Notes under the pieces: generated by a model
Seen by the model: the letters and a program-made list of their open reading frames with translations, nothing else
Told to the model about the DNA's origin: nothing
Database searches by the model: none
Assembly: GCF_036373705.1 (NCBI RefSeq)
Contig: NC_089863.1
Coordinates: 22,070,619 to 22,134,618, forward strand
DNA length: 64,000 nt
Source of the DNA: Amia ocellicauda
Lineage: Eukaryota; Chordata; Actinopteri; Amiiformes; Amiidae
Reading direction: 5' to 3'
Position numbers and translations under genes: made by a program
In this document: positions 20,163 to 33,774 of the stretch, in pieces
Layout of the letters: every line of letters begins with the position of its first letter
Numbering within the stretch: the first letter of the stretch is position 1

Positions 20163-21087
20163 CACTCACCTAAAGGATTATTAGGAACACCATACTAATA
20201 CTGTGTTTGACCCCCTTTCGCCTTCAGAACTGCCTTAATTCTACATGGCATTGATTCAACAAGGTGCTGAAAGCATTCTTTAGAAATGTTGGCCCATATT
20301 GATAGGATAGCATCTTGCAGTTGATGGAGATTTGTGTGATGCACATCCAGGGCACGAAGCTCCCGTTCCACCACATCCCAAAGATGCTCTATTGGGTTGA
20401 GATCTGGTGACTGTGGGGGCCAGTTTAGTACAGTGAACTCATTGTCATGTTCAAGAAACCAATTTGAAATGATTCGACCTTTGTGACATGGTGCATTATC
20501 CTGCTGGAAGTAGCCATCAGAGGATGGGTACATGGTGGTCATAAAGGGATGGACATGGTCAGAAACAATGCTCAGGTAGGCCGTGGCATTTAAACGATGC
20601 CCAATTGGCACTAAGGGGCCTAAAGTGTGCCAAGAAAACATCCCCCACACCATTACACCACCACCACCAGCCTGCACAGTGGTAACAAGGCATGATGGAT
20701 CCATGTTCTCATTCTGTTTACACCAAATTCTGACCTCTAGCATCAACAAGGCATTTTCGCCCACAGGACTGCCGCATACTGGATGTTTTTCCCTTTTCAC
20801 ACCATTCTTTGTAAACCCTAGAAATGGTTGTGCGTGAAAATCCCAGTAACTGAGCAGATTGTGAAATACTCAGACCGGCCCGTCTGGCACCAACAACCAT
20901 GCCACGCTCAAAATTGCTTAAATCACCTTTCTTTCCCATTCAGACATTCAGTTTGGAGTTCAGGAGATTGTCTTGACCAGGACCACACCCCAAAATGCAT
21001 TGAAGCAATTGCCATGTGATTGGTTGGTTAGATAATTGCATTAATGAGAAATTGAACAGGTGTTCCTAATAATCCTTTAGGTGAGTG
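20163..21087 (-). mobile_element. Tc1-like transposon, internally deleted, U2
   Basis: Same insertion and same internal deletion, with TA on both sides. Frames at 20195-20800 (C-terminal half) and 20718-20939 (HTH). Confidence 0.9.
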
Positions 21088-21555
21088 TAAGTGCGCAGGC
21101 TGTAAGATTTGGGCGCTTTAAACGGCACGGTGTACTTGAACATCGTCATCATCACGTTGACACACATGCCATCTAAAACGCGCGTTGTCTTTACTTGTTG
21201 GCTTGAAGTTAAACACAGACCGTCGTCAGAACAAGGGAATTAGCGGTGACAGGTGCCAGGTGTGATACATTGGAGGCACACGCACTAACACCGAGCTCAT
21301 TGGCTCTACTAAGCTACTAAAAAAGAAGTGTTAACCAAGCACCGACCGATGCGTTTTCTCCCACTGAATTGTGCACCTCGAAAGTCTACCAAATGCAGAC
21401 TCCTTAAGCAAAGCATTGTCCCCCACAGGACACCGACTTATATGTAGACCCTCCCTCTCTCCATAATCAATCCATCAGCAAGGAACGGACCTAAATTCAT
21501 GAGTAAATTACACATGCATTCAAAGCAATATGTAGAGCACGCTGTATCGGATATG

Positions 21556-21660
<105 letters not shown>

Positions 21661-21708
21661 CAATAATAATTTAAAGAGGAGCGTTTCACCACCCGCCTTG
21701 AAAGCAGC

Positions 21709-21780
21709 GAGCTCTTGTGGCAAGGGTAGCACGTCTGACTCTAGATCACAAGGGTGCGTGTTCAAATGACGTCGGGGTCA
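21709..21780 (+). pseudogene. tRNA-Trp-like relic with anticodon CTA, U2
   Basis: Copy of the Trp relic with the same CTA anticodon and stem mismatches. Confidence 0.7.
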
Positions 21781-21912
21781 GTGTTTTGTACACCAGCAGT
21801 AACCAGTAACACTAAGGTTGCATGAGTAATTGCACAGCTGACAGTGTAAAGTGCTTACCACCTTGTCGTTGATCTTGCAAAAAGGTAAACAGAAGTATTT
21901 TCAAGTTGCCAC

Positions 21913-24900
21913 AGAGAGAGACCGGAGAGTACAGGTGAGAGGTAGCCATCTTGTTGTTTGACTAGTTTCAGAATAGTCTTAGCATTGCTCATTTTGTTTT
22001 AAGTTTGCCTTAAATTGACGTTAGCATTGTCTGTAGTTTGCCTAAATTGAAGCCAATTCAGTTCAGCTGCTGAGTTGGTGAAAGTAAACAGGTTGTAGAA
22101 GGGAGTTTCTGTCTAGGACTAGCAGGAATTCTGTTGCAGGAGGAGCCAGGTGGGGCCAATTAGGTGTGAATTGGGGGTAAAACCTAGGAGAGTTGAGACC
22201 TTAGAGCAGGACAGCGTAGAGAACTGCTGGGTTACAGTAGGTCGTAACCGCAGAAAAGGGCGTGCACACCCCGTAGAGACACCCCAAGAGCTTGAATTGC
22301 CCAACAGGTTCCAACTGCTGGACACCGAGTTGGACAGTGACAGCTCAGAGGATGATGGGGGGCAGTTGAGCACCAGAGCACCATGGTGCCCAATCCCCCC
22401 CCAGACGAAGGAGGTAGTTATAGTAGGAGACTCAATTCTTAGAGGTGTAGATCACACAGTGTGTTCTAGTGACATGGAGACCCGCATTGGTATCTTGCCT
22501 GCCTGGTGCTCAGGTTGCAGATCTCCCTAAACTAGTAGACGGGCTACTGGCCAAAGCCGGGGGGAATCCACTGGTCATGGTCAGGGAGACAGGCAGAGAT
22601 TAGAAAGTTTAACACGTGGTTGAAAGCTTGGTGTAGGGAAGAGGGGTTTAGGTTTATGGAGCATTGGTCTTTCTTCTGGGATAGATGGGACCTGTACAAA
22701 CCGGACGGTCTACATCTAAACAGACGGGGGGCTAATGCATTGGAAGAGCGTATGTGCAGTGAAATTGAGAAGCATTTAAACTAGGAACCAGGGGGGCAGG
22801 GAGCTATGACAATGGGAGATGTTCCACTAAGGAAAGGAAACCAAGGGAAACTGCCAGTAGGAAAGTCCTGAAATGTTTGTACCTCAATGCCAGGAGTATA
22901 AGGAACAAGATGTTAGACTTGGAAGCCACAGTGCTGGTGTGTGACTATGATGTTGTAGGAGTGACAGAAACATGGCTTACAGAAAATGATGGGGATGAAT
23001 ACAAGTTGGAAGGATACACACAGTTTAGGTGAGACAGGCAAAATCGAAGAGGGGGTGGGGTAGCATTATATGTGAAAAATGACATTGAGGCAGAAGAACT
23101 TGTATTAGATCCCAGTAACGGAACAGAATCTTTGTGGGTGAAACTTTTGAACAAGAGATCTGGAGGATTAGCGGTAGGAGTGTGTTACAGGCAACCAAAC
23201 TCAGATATTCAGAAAGATGCTGCATTGTAAAGTGTAATCAGGACTGCATGTAGCAAGGATGTGGCTGTTATAATGGGGGATTTCAATTTCCCAAACTTAG
23301 ACTGGGAAAGCCCAGTGGGGACTACAGAAGCAGAAATGGAAATGGTTGAGATGGTAAATGACTGCTTTCTAACTCAATTTGTTAGGGAACCAACCAGAGA
23401 GAGCGCATGTATTGACTTGATCTTTTCAAATGACCAAGATAGAGTCAGGGGGACAGTAGTTAGAGAACCAATGGCAAATTGTGATCACAATATGGTTGTC
23501 TTTGAGGCATTCTTTCAAAAAACAAGGTCCAAGTCTAAAACAATGGTCTACAATTTTAGAAAAGCAAACCTTGAAGGTAAGAGACGGCACTTAGAAGAGG
23601 TAGACTGGAGCACACTGGATACAGAGTTAGTTGAAAATGCATGGGTATATTTTAAGAATATACTACTCGAGGCTCAGGAGCAATTTGTACCAAAACTTAG
23701 CAAATTGAGGAACAAAAAACATTGGCCAAAATGGTATAATAGAGGTATGCAAAAAATATAAAGAGGAAGACAATGTTGTATAGTGCATACAAAAGGGATG
23801 GTGACGAAACAAAATACATAGAATATGTTGAGCTGCAAAGAGATCTTAAGAAAGGGATCAGGAAAGCAGAGAGGGAATTAGAAAGAAACATAGCTCTTGG
23901 AGCTCAAACCAATGCAAAGAGCTTTTTTCAATATCACAACAGCAAGCGGTTAATAAAGGAGGAGGTGAAACAGATAAAGGGCAAAAACGGAGGTATCTTG
24001 GAAATTGAACAAGATGTGGCAAATATTCTAAATGAGTATTTCACAGAGGTTTTTACAAAAGAAAAAACAGATGACATGCCACAGGTTGACAATCAGTCCA
24101 GTCAAACCCTAAGAGAGATCAGGATCAATGAGGAGGAGGTACTAAAGGGACTAGCAGAATTAAAAACAAACAAATCACCTGGGCCAGATGGGATAATTCC
24201 AACAGTACTTCAAGAAAAAAGGTGGCTCAGCAGATACAATCTTGGCAGCACAGGCTATTCAGAGGAACTTAGATAATATTCAGTTGTGGGCTGACACCTG
24301 GCAAATGAAATTCAATGTGGACAAGTGCAAGGTAATACATGCAGGTAACAAAAATGTCCACTATAATTACACTATGGGAGGTACAGATCTACATGAAGTA
24401 ACGCATGAGAAAGACCTAGGAGTCTATGTGGACTCCTCACTTTCTCCATCCAAGCAATGTGGGGAAGCAATAAAGAAGGCAAACAGAATGCTAGGGTATA
24501 TTGTCAAAAGTGTAGAATTTAAAACAAGGGCAGTAATGTTAAGACTGTACAATGCGCTAGTTAGACCTCATCTGGAATACTGTGTACAGTTCTGGGCACC
24601 ACACTTCAAAAAGGATATTGCTGCCTTAGAGGCAGTTCAGAGGAGAGCAACCAGACTTATTCCAGGTCTTCAAGGGAAAGTCCTACTCGGAGAGACTGAG
24701 GGAACTGAACCTTTTCACCCTGGAACAGAGGAGACTACCCGGGGACACAAATGGAAATTGGGCTTCAAGGCATTCAAAACGGAAAACAGGAGACACTTCT
24801 TTACACAGAGAGTAGTCACAATCTGGAATAAACTACCCAGCGATGTGGTAGAATCTGAAAGTTTGGGAACATTTAAAAATGGTCTGGAAAGGATCCTTGG

Positions 24901-24984
24901 ATCACTTCGATATTAATGAACACCAAACAAGCACGATGGGTCGAATGGTCCCCTCTCCTTTGTTAACTCTCTTATGTTCTTAAA
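21913..24984 (+). mobile_element. CR1/L2-type LINE with internal deletions, U2
   Basis: Same insertion with the same ORF1 and RT deletions. The endonuclease frame is interrupted by a TAA at about 23228 and reopens at 23261-23761. RT piece 23773-24276, C-terminus 24242-24916. Variants shared with U4 include caaccaaac near 23192 and ggtaagag near 23577. Confidence 0.85.
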
Positions 24985-25050
24985 AGTGTCTGAAGCAGCA
25001 TGAAAGAGCACACTAGGCAGCTGAGAACAGACAGAGAGGGGAGTGTATAT

Positions 25051-25131
25051 TGCGTATTGCATATATTGCGGGAATCAAACCCGGGTCAACTGCTTGGAAG
25101 GCAGCTATGCTAACCACTATACCACCAACGC
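25051..25131 (-). tRNA. tRNA-Gly(TCC), damaged, U2
   Basis: The 5' acceptor strand, D-arm and anticodon arm (cttccaa, TCC) are good, but an insertion (attgcatata) splits the 3' acceptor strand and the T-loop is TTTGATT. Probably a pseudogene. Confidence 0.65.
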
Positions 25132-25340
25132 TTAGAAACTGCTTTCCAACAATATCTCACTGTGGTCGAACAAGTGGCAGGCAATTTGTTTTCCAAATTG
25201 CAATCGGTGAACATTTGGGAAGCCCTGCGTTATCTGCAGTTTCCTGTTCCTGAGTGCGGAAGGAAAATGTCCATTAGCATCTTTCCAGATTGCACTTTAT
25301 TCAGACCTTTCCGAAATGAAACAAAACCAGAGTTGAAACA

Positions 25341-25412
25341 TAGCAGAGGATGGTTTCGATCCATTGACCTCTGGGTTATGGGCCCAGCATGCTTCCGCTG
25401 CGCCACTCTGCT
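25341..25412 (-). tRNA. Initiator tRNA-Met(CAT), nearly canonical, U2
   Basis: The acceptor AGCAGAG/CTCTGCT is perfect. Anticodon stem with GGG/CCC pairs and T-loop ATCGAAA (A54) mark an initiator. Two CpG-to-CpA changes are seen, one in the D-arm (gcatgc) and one in the T-stem (AATGG). Confidence 0.85.
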
Positions 25413-25682
25413 CCTTGGGAACTCAGCCACCTGTTAACTTCACAGCCACTCCTATATTGCATATTGCAAGCAATACAAGTTTGCAAAGCCCTGCGTTATT
25501 TCCACTTTCCTGTTCAAGACTGCACACCGAGCTTCTCCATGCGCTGGAGCAGCGTTACTAGTTTCAGTGCCTTTACATTTCACCCTGTATGTGCTGTGGG
25601 AAGCATCATGTCAATTGTGTTGTACTAAGCGGATCGGGGCTCAGTCTGAGCTCAGATCCGAGCTTAAAAATGACCGTGCTTC

Positions 25683-25754
25683 TGAGCAGCTGGGACTCAA
25701 AGCCACACTCCCTGGCTTAGGAACCCAGTGTCTGATCCACTAGGACACGGGGGC
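25683..25754 (-). pseudogene. tRNA-Arg(CCT)-like relic, U2
   Basis: Same relic, identical across the anticodon and T-arms. Confidence 0.65.
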
Positions 25755-26215
25755 TCAGCCAGACAGTATCGGAAAATGGAAATAAATAAATTAATTAATA
25801 AATAAAAAGATGCGGCGCGTTACACAATAGACACCAGGTAAAGAAGTGAATAGTTACAGGAACTGTCACGTAAGCTCCTCAACTTGAAACGGGCACATAC
25901 GAACTCCTGTGAAATAACACGAGATGGATAACTACCCCTTCTCTGCTGCAGCAGAATGTGACTACCTATTGCGCAGAGTATTGCGTCAATCGATTCGAAA
26001 TGAGGGCTGGCATTTGTCACCAATGTGCCTCGTTTAATTTCTGAAATATAACTCCCAGAAAATATTGTCTGTGTTTTTGAAATTGAATAACCTCAAAAGA
26101 AAGAAATGATCCAGTCAATTGCTAAAGAAGAGTCTTGCCGCTGCATTCTGGAATGAAGAAAAGAATGAAATGATAAAGTACAATCAAATCAAGAAAGAGA
26201 GCAGGCTGTGTCAGA

Positions 26216-26286
26216 TGCGCCAGCCGGGAATCGAACCCGAGTCACAAGAATGGGAATCTTGTATGATATCACTACACCACTGGCGC
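26216..26286 (-). tRNA. tRNA-Gly(CCC), terminal copy of U2
   Basis: Perfect acceptor stem, anticodon CCC and intact T-loop TTCGATT. One G-to-A change in the D-loop (gtgatatc) affects the usual GG pair. Otherwise close to the vertebrate Gly-CCC consensus. Confidence 0.8.
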
Positions 26287-26671
26287 TGCTGGGGGAGCTC
26301 TGGCTTGCGTCCTTGAAGCAAATTCATAGAAAGCGTCCCATGGGGCAAGATGATGTCTTAATGATTATCCTTATTAGTCTGTTGTCGATCTGCTTAATAC
26401 GTACCTAGCCAATCACTACATCACAGGTGCAGAGACAATCAGTATGAAGGCGAACACGATTTCGTTAACGTGTGCCCATTTACAAGTTCAATGAATGTAT
26501 ACATAAATAAAGCAGATCTGGGTTTTCCTATGAAACATTAAGGACTGGTTTCATAAATGCGTCCATAAGTCCATAAACGCCACGAGTGCAACGTGCAACT
26601 CTATTGTAGCTGCTGTTACTGTACGATTCATCGTGATACGTGTGTGTTTTATTTCAGCTGTAACTCGCCCT

Positions 26672-27396
26672 GGTTAAGCACGTCTACGGTGTAATTTAAA
26701 AATATTACAGAAATTGTCGTTTGCAGTTACAAATCTGTAGTAAGAGTAATACGTTAAGGGAGTCAAGTTCAGCAATTTAAAATACAAATCTACTAGCACA
26801 TATCTTGATAAAGATTACAATAATAACAATAATAATAATACATAGCAAATATTTATTTTAGTGTTGCACATGGAAAGTTTTCTTACAGTAACTTCTGAAT
26901 ATAATGTTGTCTATACCCTTTTAGCTATTCGTAATATCTCTTAACAGAAACTTGTATATTTTTAGCTGTCTCCAATCATCTAAAGCATACAGAATAAGAC
27001 AGCCACAAAAGTCCTTTCCACACCAGGCTCTATCGCTCGTAGTGTTGCTTTCTGTCACTGTCTTTAAAACGAGACACAAACCAAACCCACAATCGCTCCG
27101 CTCCTCCCACATCAGGGCGTGGACTTCCGACACTGGCCTGGTTTTCCTGTGGCGCTTTATTAGAACAGCAAGAGATAACAGTATGTTTCTGTCTTTATTC
27201 GACCGCATGTGTGGGTGTAACTTTGTAATTGTTTAATGAGGTCCCGCAACGTTTGGGGTGAAATGCAAAGTAATCTAATAGTAAAGTAACTAATTACTTT
27301 GCCCAGAGAGTAATAAGTAAAGTATCTTGTTACTGTTTATATGAGTAAAGAATACAATGTAATACATTTCTTTTTGTGAGTAACGACACCATCACT
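26672..27396 (+). mobile_element. hAT-type element, 5'-truncated, U3
   Basis: Copy of the truncated element in the ZP3-less unit; the right end is followed by ctcttttc. Confidence 0.65.
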
Positions 27397-27473
27397 GCTC
27401 TTTTCTATCTCGTTTTGCATGTATGTTTTTTGTTGACAGAGATACAAAGTTTGAGAGAAGACAGGCTGGCATC

Positions 27474-27545
27474 GGGGATGTAGCTCAGTGGTAGAGCGCA
27501 TGCTTTGCATGTATGAGGTCCCGAGTTCAGTCCTCGGCATCTCCA
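27474..27545 (+). tRNA. tRNA-Ala(TGC), U3
   Basis: Same tRNA body in the ZP3-less unit. A change lies just before it (atcgggg). A TTTT terminator is present. Confidence 0.85.
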
Positions 27546-27750
27546 GACTGTCTTTTAATGGAGCCCGTGCACTATGTCATTGGATGCACATAGCAAGTAC
27601 CGAACAAATCGGGAGCCCGTGATTCATCGGTCACACTAGCATGGGCCTTTTCGGGACTCTCTCCCAGCATTCGTCCGAGAAACATCGTGTGTGTATGTAT
27701 TCATTGTGAGAAGTGAAATAATGGGCCAGATTGCAAGCTGGTTCTGTATA

Positions 27751-28661
27751 CACTCACCTAAAGGATTATTAGGAACACCATACTAATACTGTGTTTGACC
27801 CCCTTTCGCCTTCAGAACTGCCTTAATTCTACATGGCATTGATTCAACAAGGTGCTGAAAGCATTCTTTAGAAATGTTGGCCCATATTGATAGGATAGCA
27901 TCTTGCAGTTGATGGAGATTTGTGTGATGCACATCCAGGGCACGAAGCTCCCGTTCCACCACATCCCAAAGATGCTCTATTGGGTTGAGATCTGGTGACT
28001 GTGGGGGCCAGTTTAGTACAGTGAACTCATTGTCATGTTCAAGAAACCAATTTGAAATGATTCGACCTTTGTGACATGGTGCATTATCCTGCTGGAAGTA
28101 GCCATCAGAGGATGGGTACATGGTGGTCATAAAGGGATGGACATGGTCACAATGCTCAGGTAGGCCGTGGCATTTAAACGATGCCCAATTGGCCTAAAGT
28201 GTGCCAAGTAAACATCCCCCACACCATTACACCACCACCACCAGCCTGCACAGTGGTAACAAGGCATGATGGATCCATGTTCTCATTCTGTTTACACCAA
28301 ATTCTGACCTCTAGCATCAACAAGGCATTTTCGCCCACAGGACTGCCGCATACTGGATGTTTTTCCCTTTTCACACCATTCTTTGTAAACCCTAGAAATG
28401 GTTGTGCGTGAAAATCCCAGTAACTGAGCAGATTGTGAAATACTCAGACCGGCCCGTCTGGCACCAACAACCATGCCACGCTCAAAATTGCTTAAATCAC
28501 CTTTCTTTCCCATTCAGACATTCAGTTTGGAGTTCAGGAGATTGTCTTGACCAGGACCACACCCCTAAATGCATTGAAGCAACTGCCATGTGATTGGTTG
28601 GTTAGATAATTGCATTAATGAGAAATTGAACAGGTGTTCCTAATAATCCTTTAGGTGAGTG
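27751..28661 (-). mobile_element. Tc1-like transposon, internally deleted (911 bp), U3
   Basis: Same insertion, with two further small deletions (4 and 10 bp near 28148 and 28193) that split the catalytic half into two frames (27783-28130 and 28174-28374). The HTH frame is at 28292-28513. Confidence 0.9.
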
Positions 28662-29134
28662 TAAGTGTGCAGGCTGTAAGATTTGGGCGCTTTAAACGGC
28701 ACGGTGTACTTGAACATCGTCATCATCACGTTGACACACATGCCATCTAAAACGCGCGTTGTCTTTACTTGTTGGCTTGAAGTTAAACACAGACCGTCGT
28801 CAGGAGTAGGGAATTAGCGGGGACAGGTGCCAGGTGTGATACATTGGAGGCACACGCACTAACACCGAGCTCATTGGCTCTACTAAGCTACTAAAAAAGA
28901 AGTGTTAACCAAGCACCGACCGATGCGTTTTCTCCCTCTGAATTGTGCACCTCGAAAGTCTACCAAATGCAGACTCCTTAAGCAAAGCATTGTCCCCCAC
29001 AGGACACCGACTTATATGTAGACCCTCCCTCTCTCCATAATCAATCCATCAGCAAGGAACGGACCTAAATTCATGAGTAAATTACACATGCATTCAAAGC
29101 AATATGTAGAGCACGCTGTATCGGATATGCACCA

Positions 29135-29135
<1 letters not shown>

Positions 29136-29224
<89 letters not shown>
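29136..29224. repeat. (CTA)n microsatellite, U3 (about 29 repeats)
   Basis: Pure tract of 89 bp, with an extra CA before it (accaca). Confidence 0.95.
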
Positions 29225-29272
29225 CAATAATAATTTAAAGAGGAGCGTTTCACCACCCGCCTTGAAAGCAGC

Positions 29273-29344
29273 GAGCTCTTGTGGCAAGGGTAGCACGTCT
29301 GACTCTAGATCACAAGGGTGCGTGTTCAAATGACGTCGGGGTCA
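29273..29344 (+). pseudogene. tRNA-Trp-like relic with anticodon CTA, U3
   Basis: Copy of the Trp relic with the same CTA anticodon and stem mismatches. Confidence 0.7.
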
Positions 29345-29478
29345 GTGTTTTGTACACCAGCAGTAACCAGTAACACTAAGGTTGCATGAGTAATTGCACA
29401 GCTGACAGTGTAAAGTGCTTACCACCTTGTCGTTGATCTTGCAAAAAGGTAAACAGAAGTATTTACAAGTTGCCACAG

Positions 29479-32400
29479 AGAGAGACCGGAGAGTACAGGT
29501 GAGAGGTAGCCATGTTGTTGTTTGACTAGTTTCAGAATAGTCTTAGCATTGCTCATTTTGTTTTAAGTTTGCCTTAAATTGACGTTAGCATTGTCTGTAG
29601 TTTGCCTAAATTGAAGCCAATTCAGTTTCAGCTGCTGAGGTGGTGAAAGTAAACAGGTTTAAGAAAGGGAGTTTCTGTCTAGGACTAGCAGGAATTCTGT
29701 TGCAGGAGGAGCCAGGTGGGGCCAATTAGGTGTGAATTGGGGGTAAAACCTAGGAGAGTTGAGACCTTAGAGCAGGACAGCGTAGAGAACTGCTGGGTTA
29801 CAGTAGGTCGTAACCGCAGAAAAGGGCGTGCACACCCCGTAGAGACACTCCAAGAGCTTGAATTGCCCAACAGGTTCCAACTGCTGGACACCGAGTTGGA
29901 CAGTGACAGCTCAGAGGGTGATGGGGGGCAGTTGAGCACCAGAGCACCATGGTGCCCAATCCCCCCCCCAGACGAAGGAGGTAGTTATAGTAGGAGACTC
30001 AATTCTTAGAGGTGTAGATCACACAGTGTGTTCTAGTGACATGGAGACCCGCATTGGTATCTTGCCTGCCTGGTGCTCAGGTTGCAGATCTCCCTAAACT
30101 AGTAGACGGGCTACTGGCCAAAGCCGGGGGGAATCCACTGGTCATGGTCAGGGAGACAGGCAGAGATTAGAAAGTTTAACACGTGGTTGAAAGCTTGGTG
30201 TAAGGAAGAGGGGTTTAGGTTTATGGAGCATTGGTCTTTCTTCTGGGATAGATGGGACCTGTACAAACCGGACGATCTACATCTAAACAGAAGGGGGGCT
30301 AATGCATTGGAAGAGCGTATGTGCAGTGAAATTGAGAATCATTTAAACTAGGAACCAGGGGGGCAGGGAGCTTTGACAATGGGAGATGTTCCACTAAGGA
30401 AAGGAAACCAAGGGAAACTGCCAGTAGGAAAGTCCTGAAATGTTTGTACCTCAATGCCAGGAGTATAAGGAACAAAATGTTAGACTTGGAAGCCACAGTG
30501 CTGGTGTGTGACTATGATGTTGTAGGAGTGACAGAAACATGGCTTACAGAAAATGATGGGGATGAATACAAGTTGGAAGGATACACACAGTTTAGGTGAG
30601 ACAGGCAAAATCAAAGAGGGGGTGGGGTAGCATTATATGTGAAAAATGACATTGAGGCAGAAGAACTTGTATTAGATCCCAGTAACGGAACAGAATCTTT
30701 GTGGGTGAAACTTTTGAACAAGAGATCTGGAGGATTAGCGGTAGGAGTGTGTTACAGGCCACCAAACTCAGATATTCAGAAAGATGCTGCATTGTAAAGT
30801 GTAATCAGGACTGCATGTAGCAAGGATGTGGCTGTTATAATGGGGGATTTCAATTTCCCAAACTTAGACTGGGAAAGCCCAGTGGGGACTACAGAAGCAG
30901 AAATGGAAATGGTTGAGATGGTAAATGACTGCTTTCTAACTCAATTTGTCAGGGAACCAACCAGAGAGAGCGCATGTATTGACTTGATCTTTTCAAATGA
31001 CCAAGATAGAGTCAGGGGGACAGTAGTTAGAGAACCAATGGCAAATTGTGATCACAATATGGTTGTCTTTGAGGCATTCTTTCAAAAAACAAGGTCCAAG
31101 TCTAAAACAATGGTCTACAATTTTAGAAAAGCAAACCTTGAAGGTATGAGACGGCACTTAGAAGAGGTAGACTGGAGCACACTGGATACAGAGTTAGTTG
31201 AAAATGCATGGGTATATTTTAAGAATATACTACTCGAGGCTCAGGAGCAATTTGTACCAAAACTTAGCAAATTGAGGAACAAAAAACATTGGCCAAAATG
31301 GTATAATAGAGGTATGCAAAAAATATAAAGAGGAAGACAATGTTGTATAGTGCATACAAAAGGGATGGTGACGAAACAAAATACATAGAATATGTTGAGC
31401 TGCAAAGAGATCTTAAGAAAGGGATCAGGAAAGCAGAGAGGGAATTAGAAAGAAACATAGCTCTTGGAGCTCAAACCAATGCAAATAGCTTTTTTCAATA
31501 TCACAACAGCAAGCGGTTAATAAAGGAGGAGGTGAAACAGATAAAGGGCAAAAACGGAGGTATCTTTGAAATTGAACAAGATGTGGCAAATATTCTAAAT
31601 GAGTATTTCACAGAGGTTTTTACAAAAGAAAAAACAGATGACATGCCACAGGTTGACAATCAGTCCAGTCAAACCCTAAGAGAGATCAGGATAAATGAGG
31701 AGGAGGTACTAAAGGGACTAGCAGAATTAAAAACAAACAAATCACCTGGGCCAGATGGGATATTTCCAACAGTACTTCAAGAAAATAGGTGGCTCAGCAG
31801 ATACAATCTTGGCAGCACAGGCTATTCAGAGGAACTTAGATAATATTCAGTTGTGGGCTGACACCTGGCAAATGAAATTCAATGTGGACAAGTGCAAGGT
31901 AATACATGCAGGTAACAAAAATGTCCACTATAATTACACTATGGGAGGTACAGATCTACATGAAGTAACGCATGAGAAAGACCTAGGAGTCTATGTGGAC
32001 TCCTCACTTTCTCCATCCAAGCAATGTGGGGAAGCAATAAGGAAGGCAAACAGAATGCTAGGGTATATTGTCAAAAGTGTAGAATTTAAAACAAGGGCAG
32101 TAATGTTAAGACTGTACAATGCGCTAGTTAGACCTCATCTGGAATACTGTGTACAGTTCTGGGCACCACACTTCAAGAAGGAAATTGCTGCCTTAGAGGC
32201 AGTTCAGAGGAGAGCAACCAGACTTATTCCAGGTCTTCAAGGGAAAGTCCTACTCGGAGAGACTGAGGGAACTGAACCTTTTCACCCTGGAACAGAGGAG
32301 ACTACCCGGGGACACAAATGGAAATTGGGCTTCAAGGCATTCAAAACGGAAAACAGGAGACACTTCTTTACACAGAGAGTAGTCACAATCTGGAATAAAC

Positions 32401-32551
32401 TACCCAGCGATGTAGTTGAAGCTGAAAGTTTGGGAACATTTAAAAATGGTCTGGAAAGGATCCTTGGATCACTTCGATATTAATGACCACCAAACGAGCA
32501 CGATGGGTCGAATGGTCCCCTTTGTTTGTTAACTCTCTAATGTTCTTAAAA
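29479..32551 (+). mobile_element. CR1/L2-type LINE with internal deletions, U3
   Basis: Same element and deletions. Frames: ORF1 piece 29716-30009 (shifted by an extra C near 29968), endonuclease 30828-31328, RT start 31340-31843, C-terminus 31755-32483. It has tatttccaac and gaaaatagg at the RT junction, like the 53 kb copy. Confidence 0.85.
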
Positions 32552-32616
32552 GGGTCTGAAGCAGCATGAAGGAGCACACTAGGCAGCTGAGAACAGACAG
32601 AGAGGGAAGTGTATAT

Positions 32617-32688
32617 TGTGTTGGCCGGGAATCAAACCCAGGTCAACTGCTTGGAAGGCAGCTATGCTAACCACTATACCACCAACGC
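32617..32688 (-). tRNA. tRNA-Gly(TCC), U3
   Basis: 72 bases with TCC anticodon and T-stem CTGGG/CCCGG, but one acceptor mismatch (C2-A71) and T-loop TTTGATT. Confidence 0.75.
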
Positions 32689-32910
32689 TTAGAAACTGCA
32701 TCCCCGCAATATCTCACTGTGGTCGAACATGATTCCAGGATTTCAAAGTGGCAGGCAATTCGTTTTCCAAATTGCAATCAGTGAACATTTGGGAAGCCCT
32801 GCGTTATCTGCAGTTTCCAGTTCCTGAGTGCGGAAGGAAAATGTCCATTAGCATCTTTCCAGATTGCACTTTATTCAGACCTTTCCGAAATGAAACAAAA
32901 CCAAAGTTGA

Positions 32911-32976
32911 AGGATGGTTTCAATCCATCGACCTCTGGGTTATGGGACCAGCACGCTTGCGCTGCGCCACACTGCT
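32911..32976 (-). pseudogene. Initiator tRNA-Met, 3'-truncated, U3
   Basis: The 3' acceptor end is deleted (the gene stops at ccatcct), the anticodon stem has a broken pair (gggacca) and the T-loop is ATTGAAA. Confidence 0.75.
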
Positions 32977-33246
32977 CCTTGGGCACTCACCCACCTGTTA
33001 ACGTCACAGCCACTCCTATATTGCATATTGCAAGCAATACAAGTTTGCAAAGCCCTGCGTTATTTCCACTTTCCTGTTCAAGACTGCACACCGAGCTTCT
33101 CCATGCGCTGGAGCAGCTTTCCAGGTTTCAGTGCCTTCACATTTCACCCTGTATGTGCTGTGGGAAGCATCATGTCAATTGTTTTGTACTAAGCGGATCG
33201 GGGCTCAGTCTGAGCTCAGATCCGAGCTTAAAAATGACCGTGCTTC

Positions 33247-33318
33247 TGAGCAGCTGGGACTCAAAGCCACACTCCCTGGCTTAGGAACCCAGTGTCTGAT
33301 CCACTAGGACACGGGGGC
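33247..33318 (-). pseudogene. tRNA-Arg(CCT)-like relic, U3
   Basis: Same relic, identical across the anticodon and T-arms. Confidence 0.65.
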
Positions 33319-33774
33319 TCAGCCAGACAGTATCGGAAAATGGAAATAAATAAATTAATTAATAAATAAAAAGATGCGGCGCGTTACACAATAGACACCA
33401 GGTAAAGAAGTGAATAGTCACAGGAACTGTCACGTAAGCTCCTCAATTTGAAACGGGCACATACGAACTCCTGTGAAATAACACGAGATGGATAACTACC
33501 CCTTCTCTGCTGCAGCAGAATGTGACTACCTATTGCGCAGATTATTGCGTCAATCGATTCGAAAAGAGGGCTGGCATTTGTCACCAATGTGCCTCGTTTT
33601 ATTTCTGAAATATAACTCCCTGAAAATATTGTCTGTGTTTTTGAAATTGAAAACCTCACAAAGAAATGATCCAGTCAATTGCTAAAGAAAAGTCTACCTG
33701 CTGCATTCTGGAATGAAGAAAAAAATGAGATGACAAGTGCAATCAAAGCAAGAAAGAGAGCGGGCTGTGTTAGA

